Origin: Liolophura sinensis
Taxonomy: Eukaryota > Mollusca > Polyplacophora > Chitonida > Chitonidae
DNA: 64,000 nt
Assembly (NCBI RefSeq): GCF_032854445.1
Contig: NC_088296.1
Coordinates: 26,986,667 to 27,050,666, forward strand
Reading direction: 5' to 3'
Shown: positions 1 through 11,059 of the stretch, piece after piece
Numbering within the stretch: the first letter of the stretch is position 1
Layout of the letters: every line of letters begins with the position of its first letter
The notes under the pieces: model-generated
Told to the model about the DNA's origin: nothing
What the model saw: the letters and a program-made list of their open reading frames with translations, nothing else
The model's database searches: none
Translations under genes and position numbers: made by a program

Positions 1-80
1 AGGTAAAATCAATGCATTTCTATAGGCCTACAGTATCAATAGAACCAAAGGTTGAGGTAGATTTTTCTGTTGCCTTAAAT

Positions 81-250
81 CACTTCCTGCCTCATCGCCA
101 TGACACCAGTGACCTTGGCATAGTTCCAAATTTCTGTACAAAATTTGCTAGAGATGGCAGTGATGTAAAACGAACATAGAAAGAGGCGCATGCGCCTTAT
201 TGGGTATGGTGTGAACCACCGACCTTTGACCTTATCATCGAACGGTGATG
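81..250. mobile_element. Short dispersed element present only in the first CARNMT1 block
   Basis: About 170-175 bp with no counterpart in the second block, where the flanks join directly at about 22090. Its two halves match 61734-61818 (inverted) and 62125-62180 (direct). Its ends (CCTCATCGCC and GGTGATGAGG) are imperfectly inverted. No target-site duplication is clear. Confidence 0.6.
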
Positions 251-868
251 AGGTTTGTAGGTAATGTATGATCAAGTAACCAATAGAGAGTGCGGAGGAA
301 TCTAAAATTTCTCTGTTCAAAACAAAACAAAACAAAATAATAACAATATCATATCATAAAAAATGAAGAGAAATCCGGCAAAACTGTTTCAATCTTCACT
401 ATCAGTGTTACAATAAGGGCATATCAAGGGAAAACTTGCCGGGGAAGACAGTAACCAGTTATTTTACATCAAAATCGGAGGCACACCAAGAGCAAGTAAG
501 AAGATGGAGATATAATTCAACAAAAATACAATTAGAGAAATTAATCAGATAGTATTGCTAGTCAAATAAGGAAAGTACTACCATTTGTCTATTTACAGGC
601 AAATTTACCATATAAACAATACAGCCAAACCAGCATGACCACATGATGAAGTCTACCTCTTCAAACACGTCCTACACATTACGATTATTAGAGATTATTC
701 ATTGGTAACGAGTTTTTCTTGAGTATTTAGGGGTTCTATTTTTCAATACTACTAGTTTTTTGCAATCAGTATTTATATTACCATAAGCATATCCAAATGT
801 CATTTTTATTCATTTTTTATTTATCCGACTGTTTGTTAAATCTTTACTCAACAATTTTCCATTTACAC
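251..868. other. CARNMT1 intron 7, second copy, unique part
   Basis: AT-rich intron sequence matching 22091-22701 with a few substitutions. Nothing else is seen. Confidence 0.6.
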
Positions 869-1148
869 ACTTGTCAAGGGCCTGACAGTGGCCACTTGAC
901 AAGAGCCTGACAGTGGCCACTTGTCAAGGACCTGACAGTGGCCGCTTTCCAAGGGCCTGACAGTGGCCGCTTGTCAAGGGCCTGACTGGCCGCCTGTCAA
1001 GGGCCTGACAGTGGCCGCCTGTCAAGGGCCTGGCAGTGGCCGCCTGTCAAGGGCCTGGCACTGGACGCCTGTCAAGGGCCTGGCACTGGCCGCCTGTCAA
1101 GGGCCTGGCAGTGGCCGCCTGTCAAGGGCCTGGCAATGGCTGCTTGTC
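869..1148. repeat. 25-bp tandem array (first block), about 11 units
   Basis: Unit CCTGTCAAGGGCCTGGCAGT plus GGCCG. Intron 7 of CARNMT1. Confidence 0.93.
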
Positions 1149-1672
1149 AGCGCTTTATTAAACAAAACAACAACACCAGATTAAATGAATAAATGCATCA
1201 ATAAATGACGCCATACAAAGTTTAAAAAGCACAATTTTTGTTTTCGTAACATGGCATGAAAGAGATATGGCAGTACGCAAAATCACACATGCTGAGAAAG
1301 TTGAAAGCCATTTTGATTAAAGACGCATGAGTTATTTCTATAACCTGAGAACACACCTGTTTCAGCTAATACACACTGTACATATAACACCCGACCCCAT
1401 ATGCCTTTTACAAAACTTATGTACCTGGGGTACGAGTGGCACGACATCATGTCTCTGATTGTTTTAAGATGGCACATCCCATGGCCTCATGAGAATTTCA
1501 GGCTGAACTTTTTTAACTGAGTTAGATGTCAGATAAAAATCACTATAGCTGTTTAGGCCCTGTTCCAGCCCTCTTCCTCATAACTCAGGCTATGATTGTT
1601 TATTGTCTTTTCTGTTAGACCGTCTGAACCAGCCACTTTCCAATCAGCATCTTAAAAACAGATTATACTCAC

Positions 1673-1776
1673 CTCAAACTCGAAACCAAACTTAAGGATA
1701 ATAGACCGGACTTCCTCGTAACTCAGTTCTATAGAGTGCTCATTTGGCACTTCTGCAAAATGGTACAACAGAGGAC
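1673..1776 (-). CDS. CARNMT1: CARNMT1 exon 7, second copy
   Basis: LLYHF and IELSYE are present. The coding bases are the same as in 23488-23591. The donor is the consensus GTGAGT. Confidence 0.92.
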
Positions 1777-4700
1777 CTGGAGAGAAAACAGAAACTGTAT
1801 TCAATTAAACCATCTGAGACATTGCTTTTCCTGTCTCCTGCCAACTCAACTTTACCCCCTTCTGCTTACATTTTAAAACCCAGGGGGCTTCCATGGCTCA
1901 GTTGGTTAGCATGCTAGCGCAGAGTGATGACCCAGGAGTCTCTCACCAATGCGGTCGCTGTGAGTTCAAGTTCAGCTCATACTGGCTTCCTCTTTGGCTA
2001 TACATGGGAAGGTCTGCCAGCACCCTGTGGATGATTATGGGTTTCCCCTGAGCTGTGACTGGTTTTCTCCCACCATAATGCTGGCCTCTGACCTGACTTA
2101 TTCTTGAGTATGGTGTAAACCACCAATCAAATAAATAAATACACTTTAAAGCCACTTTCAGAATTATTTTGGTCATATGACAACGGCACCTTTTTATATA
2201 GGCTGGTCACATTGAACACATGTACATGTATATTTATAGGTATGGTGCTGATTCATTGAAACACTAGGTGAATGACACCAGACATGTCAGCAAACCTAGT
2301 GTACCTGGACACCAGATGTATACCCAGACACCAGATATGACACTTCACCCAGTCACAGCACACGGACACCTGACATGACACCACATGCAGTCATAGTATA
2401 CTGACAACAGACACGACAACCTCCATCCGCTCCATTCAGTCTGCACAGTATACATACACCAGACATAACAGCCCATTCTGCCACAGTATACTGACATCAG
2501 ATATGACACCCCGTTCTGCTACAGTAAACTGACACCAGATATAACAGCCCATTCTGCCATAGTATACGGACACCAGACATCACAGCCCATTCTGCCACAG
2601 TATACTGACACCAGACATAGCCCCCCGTCCTGCTACAGTATACTGACACCAGACATGATACCCCATTCTGCCACATCATATTGACACTAAATAGCACCCC
2701 ATTCTGCCACAGTATACTGACACCACAAGACACCCCATTCTGCCACAGTATACTGACACCACACATGAAACCCTATTCTGTTACAGTTTACCAACACCAC
2801 ACATGACACCCCATTCTGCCACAATATACTGACACTAGACATGACAGCCCATTCTGCCACAGTACACTGACACCAGACATGACAGCCCATTCTGCCACAG
2901 TATACTGACACCAGATATTACAACCCATTCTGCCACAGTATACTGACACCACACATGACACCCCATTCTGCCACAGTATACTGACACCACACATGACACC
3001 CCATTCTGCCTCAGTATAAGGCACCACATAACACCCTGTTCTGCCACAGTATACTGACTCTAAATGACAGCCCATTCTGCCCCAGTATACTGACACCAGA
3101 TGACAGCCGATTCTGCCACAGTATACTGACACCACATAACACCCAATTCTGCCACAGTATACTGACACCACATGACACCCTGTTCTGCCACAGTATACTG
3201 ACTCTAAATGACAGCCCATTCTGCCCCAGTATACTGACACCAGATGACACCCCATTCTGCCACAGTATACTGACACCACATAACACCCAATTCTGCCACA
3301 GTATACTGACACCACATGGCACCCAATTCTGCCACATAAAACTGACACCAGACATGACAACCCATTCTGTCGCAGTATACTAACACCATATAACACTCCA
3401 TTCTGCCACAGTAGACTGACACCACATATGACACCCCATTCTGCCACAGTATACTGACAGCACATGACACACCATTCTGCCTCAGTATAAGGCACCACAT
3501 AACACCCTATTCTGCCACAGTATACTGACACCACATAACACCCCATTCTGACACAGTATACTGACACCCCATAACACCCCATTCTGACACAGTATACTGA
3601 CACTCGACATGACGCCCCATTCTCCCACAGTATACTGACACCAGACATGACACCCTTTCTGTCACAGTATACTGACACCAGACATGACACCCCATTCTGC
3701 CACAGTATACTGACACCACATATTACACACCATTCTGCCACAGTATACTGACACCACATGACACCCCATTCTGCCACAGTATACTGACATCTCACATGAA
3801 ACCCTTTCTGCCACAGTATACTGACACCACATGACACCCCATTCTGCCACAGTATACTGACACCACATGACACCCCATTCTGCCACTGTATACTGACACC
3901 AGACATGACACCCCGTTCTGCCACAGTACACACACCAGACACCAGTGCATGTAGGTACCATTTTGTAGTCACATAATACACTTGTAGGTATGATTTTGAA
4001 GTCATACAATGAACATGTAGGTACGATTTTCTGTGGCTTAGTGAGGTCTTCCTCGGCTCTGTAGTTCACATGCAACTTTCAACATATCCTCAGCATCATT
4101 CACACTAACATGGAGTAGCAATGTACGTTAGTCGTTGAGGGCTATCTATGCATACTCACCCATATTTACCCAGTATCCACCAGGCTTTAGAATCTTCCAT
4201 ATTGTTTCTATGTATGATATAATGTTGTGAGCTGTGTCGATGAAAAACACAGTGGCAACACAGTGCCAAGATTCTGAAAATACAGACAGAAAAGTAGGTG
4301 GCAGATGAAGTCAGCAAAACCCAGTGGCCACACACTGCCAGGATTCTGAAAAATACGGGCGGAAGAATACAGGGAAGACGTACAGTAGTTGGGCCCAAAT
4401 CTTCACTTGGTCTACCCGGTCCACTCATTCACTCAATATGGTTCATTCGTTCACCAGTAGCTGGTTCATTCATTCACCAGTAGCTGGTTCATTCATTCAC
4501 TCGTAGCTGGTTCATTCATTCACCAGTAGCTGGTTCATTCATTCACTCGTAGCTGGTTCATTCAATCACCAGTAGCTGGTTCATTCATTCACCAGTAGCT
4601 GGTTCATTCATTCACTCGTAGCTGGTTCATTCAATCACTCGTAGCTGGTTCATTCAATCACCAGTAGCTGGTTCATTCATTCACCAGTAGCTGGTTCATT

Positions 4701-7700
4701 CATTCACTCGTAGCTGGTTCATTCAATCACCAGTAGCTGGTTCATTCATTCACTCGTAGCTGGCTCATTCATCATTCACCAGTAGCTGGGTCATTCATTT
4801 ACCAGTAGCTGGTTCATTCACTCTATATGGTTCATTCATTCACTCGTAGCTGGTTCATTCAATCACCAGTAGCTGGTTCATTCAATCACCAGTAGCTGGT
4901 TCATTCAGTCACCAGTAGCTGGTTCATTCATTCACTCTATATGGTTCATTCATTCACTAGTAGCTGGTTCATTCAAACACCAGTAGCTGGTTCATTAATT
5001 CACTCGTAGCTGGTTCATTCATTCACTCGTAGCTGGTTCATTCAATCACCAGTAGCTGGTTCATTCAATCACCAGTAGCTGGTTCATTCATTCACCCGTA
5101 GCTGGTTCATTCAATCACCAGTAGCTGGTTCATTCATTCACCAGTAGCTGGTTCATTCAATCACCAGTAGCTGGTTCATTCAATCACCAGTAGCTGGTTC
5201 ATTCATTCACCAGTAGCTGGTTCATTCATTCATTCAATCACTAGTAGCTGGTTCATTAATTCACTTGTAGCTGGTTCATTCATTCACCAGTAGCTGGTTC
5301 ATTCATTCACCAGTAGCTGGTTCATTCATTCACCAGTAGCTGGTTCATTCATTCACCAATAGCTGGTTCATTCATTCACTCTATATGGTTCATTCATTCA
5401 CCAGTAGCTGGTTCATTCATTCACCAGTAGCTGGTTCATTCATTCACTCTATATAGCTCATTCATTCACTCTATATGGTTCATTCGTTCACCAGTAGCTG
5501 GTTCATTCATTCACTCTATATGGTTCATTCGTTCACCAGTAGCTGGTTCATTAGTTGACTGTATGTAGTTCTTTTGTTCTCTGTACATGCACCTGGTTTA
5601 TTCAATCACCATGTTTGATTTCATTGTTCTTATCCATACAATCTTTGTTCACCTTTTCTGGTTCATTCCTTCACCTGATCTGGTTCATTTGTTTACAAAA
5701 CCTGGTTCATTCCTTCACATGACCTGGTTCATTCCATCACCGGACCTGGTTCATTCCTTCACCATACCTAGTTCATTTATTCACCATACCTGGTTGATTT
5801 GTTCACCATACCTAGTTCATTTATTCACCATACCTGGCTCTGTGTAGACATCGAGAAAGTCCCCAGCAGCCATGGAAAAGTTTGCGCTGGCAGGGAGATC
5901 TGCAGGGTTCACGTCGGGGAAGGTCACAGCCTCGATCTGGTGACTAAACGACCTCAAGTTGATCCAGCTATGAACCCAGGGATACAGCGTGAACGCATTG
6001 ACTTCTCGGCATCTGAAAATGCGCATACCAAGTTTGAAAAAATGCATGTTTCAAATGATTTATTTATTTATTTATTGGTGGTTGTTTATTTGATGAGCTG
6101 GACTTGAACCCACACCGACCGCATTGGTGAGAGGCTGCTGGGTCATTGCCCCGTGCTTGCGTGCAAGCCACCTCAACCATGGAGGCCCCTGCTCCAAATG
6201 AAGATGTACAGTGTGAAATGACTGACATACACCTGTGTGTAAGATATTTAAACTAATACGTATTCAGATACAATCGTTTCAACGCCATACAATCGTTTCA
6301 ACGCAATACAATCAACTGTTTTAATGCCATACAATCAATTGTTTCAATGCCATACAATCATTTGTTTCAATGCCACACAATCAATTGTTTCAACACCATA
6401 CAATCAATTGTTTCAACGCCATACAATCAATTGTTTCAACGCGATACAATCAATTGTTTCAATGCCACACAATTATTTGTTTCAACGCGATACAATTAAT
6501 TGTTTCAACGCGATACAATCCATTGTTTCAATGCTACACAATTGTTTCAATGCCACACAACTGTTTCAATGCCACACAATTGTTTCAACACCATACAACT
6601 GTTTCAACGCCACACAAATGTTTCAACGCCACACAACTGTTTCAACGCCATACAAAAATCGTTGAACAGGCGTGAGACTGATTGGTAAAATAAAAAGGTA
6701 TAAACATGACAGGCGCTTATGTCTGACCCCGAGAGCCTTAACATGCAAGTGGTCGAGTGGTACCCCTTTCTGTCGCAAAATTTTTTTTTTTAAATGATAG
6801 TTAAATTTGGTGCTCAAAGAGGATAGGAAAATATGATTTTACTGAATCTCACTTGATTATTCAATACATAAAACAAATCAGTTTTTTTACAACAATTTTG
6901 ACACTGCTATCAATAGCCTTCACCTCCTGCTTTCCCCTTTCCCCGATCAACAGACATGATAAATGCCAAAACTTTCTAACTAATTACCTGAAAAGTAAAT
7001 AAATGTTGCTAAGACGCAAAAATGAATTTCTCCAGTGTTCATTAGTTTTTACTAAAGAATCCCAGAATGTGACAAAAAACTCATCAACCAACCTGATGGA
7101 CATGAAATCAGCTGTTTGTAATTGTAACAAAATTTCATACTGGTTTAGAATTACCACAGAACAATGTAAAAATCTCACTCCCTTGATCGCTCTCATCATT
7201 ACATGAATGACACTGTTGTACCGTCTTGTAAATCGATACAAGTTAATCCACTAAAGGGGAACAACTTTGCAAAACCTCTCCAGCAAGGAAACATTGTCTG
7301 CATCTGGTGGAATAATAGCATACTGGTATAACTTCACACCACCAGCACGGTGGAGTCAGTGAAACGATGCTTTAGACATAATCTGACTTAACTGATTTGA
7401 CAAAAACAAAATCCAAACACATCATCCACTGTTTGGCCCAGAATTGATTAATACTGTTCCTGAAACCCGATGCTTCCTGACTATCGAAAACCGAAATACT
7501 CTTGTTCACACAGTCTCCTATACACGTGGAAAGAGTACACAGTTGTGCCTCGTATAGTCTTGCATTGGACAAGTTACCTCCAATCGCGACAACAATATTA
7601 CCGGTTTACCGCACTACAGAATTTTCAACACGAAGACTGGTTGAAGAGACGGACACCCAACGCGAGTAAATACACGTACATCAAATCAATTATTAAATGG

Positions 7701-9316
7701 CGGCCCTTACGCCAAATCGGGACTCCCTGCCTCAAAATTTCATCCAAAACAAAAAAGACAGAATTTCGTCTAAAGACGGGAAATTCTCATGCCTGTTTGA
7801 TTTATACGACAGCTGTCAGCTTCATGGGAGGAGGCAACCAAAGTAACAGGTGTAAACAACTAACTTTATGGTTCTGTGTTGAAACAGACATTAATATACC
7901 AGCCGTCAACCAATAGGGCTGTTCCAGGTGACAAATCCCAAAGCCAAATCCCTATCCCGCATGTGACGCATCTGATATGCCCGTCTTATCCATGCACGAC
8001 TTACCGGCACCAAAGACCCACAAGCAGTGAGAGCAAGTGAATCATCTCGAATGAAAGCCTCTATTTATGTATCTGATTGGTGCTTTATGCTGTACACAAG
8101 TGTGATTCACTTATACGATGGCAGCCAGCATTATGGTGGGAGGAAACCAACCAAAGCTGGGAAAAACCCACGACCATCCGCAGGTTGCTGCAGACCTTCT
8201 TACTTTTGGCCAAAGGATTGGTGCTTTAGGCTGTACACAAAAGTGTAATTCATTTATACGACGGCAGCCAGCATTATGGTGGGAGGAAACCAAGCAGTAA
8301 GCCTCAACCATCCGCAGGTTGTTGCCACACTTAAAACTGCTGACCAACTGACACCTGGAAATTGTACCAAAGTTCCAACTAAAATGTATGTACCTGTACA
8401 ATAGAAGATGGAAGTAGGAGTACATGTCACTGATATTTACATCTCCAAGTGTTAGAACATGAGAGTGTACTTAAAATACAGGTGTACATGGGGAGGTGTA
8501 CATGGGAAGGTGTACATGGGGAGGTACACACAGGACATGATGGACGGCGTTGACCAAGGAGCTTATAAATTATTACTTTTCGTGCTAAAGCTTACATTTA
8601 TTCTGTAGAATATCATCATTTATCCTGTAGAATGTCATCATTTATCCTGTAGAATGTCATCATTTATCACGTAGAATGTCATCATTTATTCTGTAGAATA
8701 TCATCATTTATCCTGTAGAATGTCATCATTTATCCTGTAGAATGTCATCATTTATCACGTAGAATGTCATCATTTATCCTAGAGAATGTCATCATTTATC
8801 CTTCAAAGCCACTCTGAATAAAACCCTTTCTATTAAGATGAGCAGAACCCTCACAATGAGACAAAGTTTAGTATATTTACAGTCCTGGACAACAATTTTA
8901 GGTCAAATTCAGTGACTGTAAATCTTTTGAACCAGTACAGCACTGCTTTTAGTGGAATTTATGCATACAATTATGAAATTGACACTAATAACTATTAGTT
9001 TGTGTCAGTAAAGATGCAAGCCTCATAAAACTGTGGAGATTATTTCTCTACGTACTCTACGGAATTCACTCCGAATGTTCACTCGAAGTACTGGCTGTAG
9101 AGGCTGTTGACAAGGGGAAGAATAAGAATAGGTTAACACAATGTACTGTATAATACGCTCAAATCTCAAACTCACTTGTTCAACACGAAATTGGACCCGA
9201 ATAGCATGAACAAACTCCACTCATTGCCCTGGCAGCAATATCCTTGTTTTGCCAGCTCGAAAGCGAGCCTCCCCAGGCCAGCTCCCGGCACTAAAACGTA
9301 AACGGTCGAAGGGTCA
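1673..9316 (-). CDS. CARNMT1: Second copy of CARNMT1 exons 4-7 (no exons 1-3 or 8 in window)
   Basis: Exons at 9316-9176, 6012-5834, 4273-4160 and 1776-1673 have the same bases, phases and order as those in the complete gene, and the introns match throughout. Exons 1-3 would have to lie beyond the N gap but are not there. Exon 8 would lie left of the window. No stop or frameshift disables the copy. It is either the other haplotype of the same gene, wrongly placed in series, or a real partial duplication. If real, it has no start and would probably be a pseudogene. Confidence 0.9.
1881..2143 (+). mobile_element. SINE family 1, full length (first block)
   Basis: Head GGCTTCCATGGCTCAGTTGG and TTAGCATGCTAGC (box A), box B GAGTTCAAGTTCAG, middle GGAAGGTCTGCCAGCACC, tail CACCAATCAAATAAATAAAT. 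The tRNA-derived head plus conserved middle is typical of molluscan V-SINEs. Confidence 0.88.
2265..3945. repeat. 36/39-bp tandem array (first block), CARNMT1 intron 6
   Basis: Units CATTCTGCCACAGTATACTG, then ACACCACACATGACACCCC, about 44 units. Most unit lengths are multiples of 3, so the minus strand stays open for 405 codons (2788-4005). The left edge is worn and resembles the Rab8 intron array at 55848. Confidence 0.95.
4160..4273 (-). CDS. CARNMT1: CARNMT1 exon 6, second copy
   Basis: FFIDTAHN and ILKPGG are present. No base differs from 25872-25985, and the donor is GTGAGT. Confidence 0.92.
4418..5830. repeat. 23-bp tandem array (first block), CARNMT1 intron 5
   Basis: Core unit GGTTCATTCATTCACCAGTA plus GCT to about 5560. 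After a worn stretch, units with CACCATACCTGG/CACCATACCTAG run right up to the exon 5 donor. Confidence 0.95.
5834..6012 (-). CDS. CARNMT1: CARNMT1 exon 5, second copy
   Basis: No base differs from 27611-27789. The intron beyond its donor has four donor-like repeat units, against six in the other copy. Confidence 0.92.
6056..6188 (-). mobile_element. SINE family 1 with internal deletion (first block)
   Basis: An (ATTT)n tail, then a direct jump to GAGCTGGACTTGAACCCACA and the head with CAACCATGGAGGCCCC. The middle is missing. Confidence 0.8.
6268..6660. repeat. 23-bp then 18/19-bp tandem array (first block), intron 4
   Basis: CAATTGTTTCAACGCCATA plus a few bases. The unit shortens from 23 to 18-19 bp toward the right, when the palindromic CAATTG junction is lost. 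Confidence 0.92.
6661..8059. other. CARNMT1 intron 4, first block, including a 555-bp private segment
   Basis: Unique intron sequence. About 7347-7900 is absent from the second block (junction near 29120). The private segment contains a YY1-like AAATGGCGGCC (7695) and a plus ORF of 148 codons (7470-7916) without recognisable motifs. Confidence 0.5.
8060..8335 (-). mobile_element. Two tandem SINE family 1 fragments (first block)
   Basis: ATTGGTGCTTTATGCTGTAC and GGCAGCCAGCATTATGGTGG occur twice, about 155 bp apart, with the CATCCGCAGGTTG middle. Either a tandem duplication or two insertions. Confidence 0.75.
8470..8531. repeat. 15-bp tandem repeat (first block)
   Basis: GGTGTACATGGGGAG, 3-4 units. 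Confidence 0.75.
8588..8805. repeat. 22-bp tandem array (first block), intron 4
   Basis: TCATCATTTATCCTGTAGAA plus TG, about 10 units. Confidence 0.93.
9176..9316 (-). CDS. CARNMT1: CARNMT1 exon 4, second copy
   Basis: Carries the SAM loop [10 protein letters not shown]. The acceptor is CTGCAG, the donor GTGAGT, and no base differs from 30461-30601. Confidence 0.92.
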
Positions 9317-9559
9317 CTGCAGGTGGGGAAGAACAAATTCTAGTAAGGGAATAAAATGGCATAATGTGACACCCATTATACTGGGTACTGGGACTGGGTA
9401 CTGCAATTTAATGACAAAACGCAATGATTTTAAAAGGGAATAAAAAGGCATATTGTGATGTTAATGTATGGGAATACAATCATAAAATGCGACCCTTTCA
9501 ACGGGGAATAAAATGACAGAATGCTACAATGTGGTGAGTGAAAGGAATAATAAAAAGAA

Positions 9560-9812
9560 ATGTGACAAACTAGCAAAAAGGAAGGTGACAAACTAGCATA
9601 GATGAAGGTGACAGACTAGTATAAAGAAAGGTGACAGACTAGTATAAAGGCACATGACAAATTAGTATAAAGGCATGCGACAGGCTAGTGTAAAGGAAGG
9701 TGACAGACGAGTATAAAGGAATGTCACAAACTAGTATAAAGGAATGTGACAAGCCAGCATAAAAGAATATGACAGGCTAATATAAAAGAATGTGACAGAC
9801 TAGTATAAAATA
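9560..9812. repeat. 23-bp tandem array (first block), intron 3
   Basis: GTGACAGACTAGTATAAAGG plus 3 bases, about 11 units, ending 40 bp before a SINE. Confidence 0.9.
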
Positions 9813-9855
9813 AAATGGCAATGTATGACATTCTGGGAGTGACAGTCAAACTGCT

Positions 9856-10345
9856 GTATTTATTTATTTCTTTATTTGATTGGTGGTTTTACTCAAGAAT
9901 ACATGTACTTTAGTTATATGCATTGTCATTATGATCATAGAAAGCCACGCAGAGCCCTGGGTAACCCATGAGAGGAGCGGCCACATGAGAGGAGCGGCCA
10001 CAGGAGAGAAGCGGCCACAGGAGAGGAGCGGCCACAGAAGAGGAGCGGCAACAGGAGAGAAGCAGTCACAGGAGAGGAGCGGCCACAGGAGAGGAGCGGC
10101 CACAGGAGAGGAGCGGCCACAGGAGAGGAGCGGCCACATGAGAGGAGCGGCCACAGGAGAGAAGCGGCCACAGGAGAGGAGCGGCCACAGAAGAGGAGCG
10201 GCAACAGGAGAGAAGCAGTCACAGGAGAGGAGCGGCCACAGGAGAGGAGCGGCCACAGGAGAGGAAGCCAGCATGGGATTAACTTGAACCCACAATGACA
10301 GAATGGTGAGAGGATTCTGAGACATGGTGCTGCGATAGCACAAAG
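9856..10345 (-). mobile_element. SINE family 1 split by a minisatellite (first block)
   Basis: The SINE tail (TTATTTGATTGGTGGTTTTA, ACTCAAGAATACATG) lies left of the 17-bp array. The head (GAAGCCAGCATG, CTTGAACCCACAATGAC) resumes right of it. Confidence 0.75.
9964..10266. repeat. 17-bp tandem array inside a SINE (first block), about 17-18 units
   Basis: Unit GGAGAGGAGCGGCCACA. Variant units (AAGAGGAGCGGCAAC, AGAAGCAGTCAC) occur twice, 153 bp apart, so 9 units were duplicated as a block. Confidence 0.95.
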
Positions 10346-11059
10346 GCTTACCAGTGAAAACTAGTCAAGGAGTAATAGGATGGCATGCTGCTCTCAAATA
10401 GTTCAGGAATAGGTAAAGTGAAAGGAATAAGTGAATGGAAAATGCTACTAAGGGAATCAAATGAGACATCTCACTAATCTAATGAAGAAGATGACGAAAT
10501 GACAAGGGAGTCACATCAGACAGTGTGTGATGTTGTCAGAGAATAGCCTTAGCACAATCAATCACAATCAAAAGTAAAAATTAAATGACAGATTCAACTA
10601 CAAAAGTGTTAATTCATAAACAAGGAGAGGACTAGTATAAAAAACAAGCTTTCTAACCAAGCTATTCCTTAAGTAAGTTAGGGGAGGAGAGAATGACAAA
10701 CATATATTTGATTGGTTCATAGTAAAGAGTTTGTTCTCTTAATATTCTGGTTCCAGAGCCAGTTATCTCCCCTGAATGTGGTCCAGCAAAATCCTCTGCA
10801 AATGCCTGAGACATATGTACATAAAAATTTCGGGGGAAGGAAATAATGGCATTTAGCAGAAACTGTAAACATTAATGAGTTGAATGCAGTACGGTTGCTG
10901 AACATTTTACAGACGCATCTTACTGAAACCAGGCATCTGAAATATTCATCATTTACCTCTCCTCCACACAACACTACAGCACTACTCACACACATTAACA
11001 CATCCACAATCATCAGCCCCATCAAAATCATCAGCCCCACAAACCAATCATCACCCCTA
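10346..11059. other. CARNMT1 intron 3, first block, unique part
   Basis: Matches 31461-32170. The minus ORF of 118 codons (10717-11073) shows no motif and no splice context, so I call nothing. Confidence 0.5.

Noticed and set aside
963-1184. 73-codon plus ORF with repeating [14 protein letters not shown]
   Set aside because: It is the 25-bp array read in frame.
1885-1965. tRNA gene suggested by GGCTCAGTTGGTTAGC and a box B
   Set aside because: The tRNA-like part is the head of a SINE: no full cloverleaf, and the same head recurs with SINE bodies elsewhere.
2788-4005. 405-codon minus-strand ORF rich in Trp, Gln and Cys (repeating WQNGVSC and YTVAEW)
   Set aside because: It is the 36/39-bp array read in frame. 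The period is a multiple of 3, neighbouring frames are open as well, and it lies inside CARNMT1 intron 6.
9880-10343. 135-159-codon Arg/Gly/Ser-rich or Leu/Ser-rich ORFs on both strands
   Set aside because: They are the 17-bp array, which cycles through all frames without stops.
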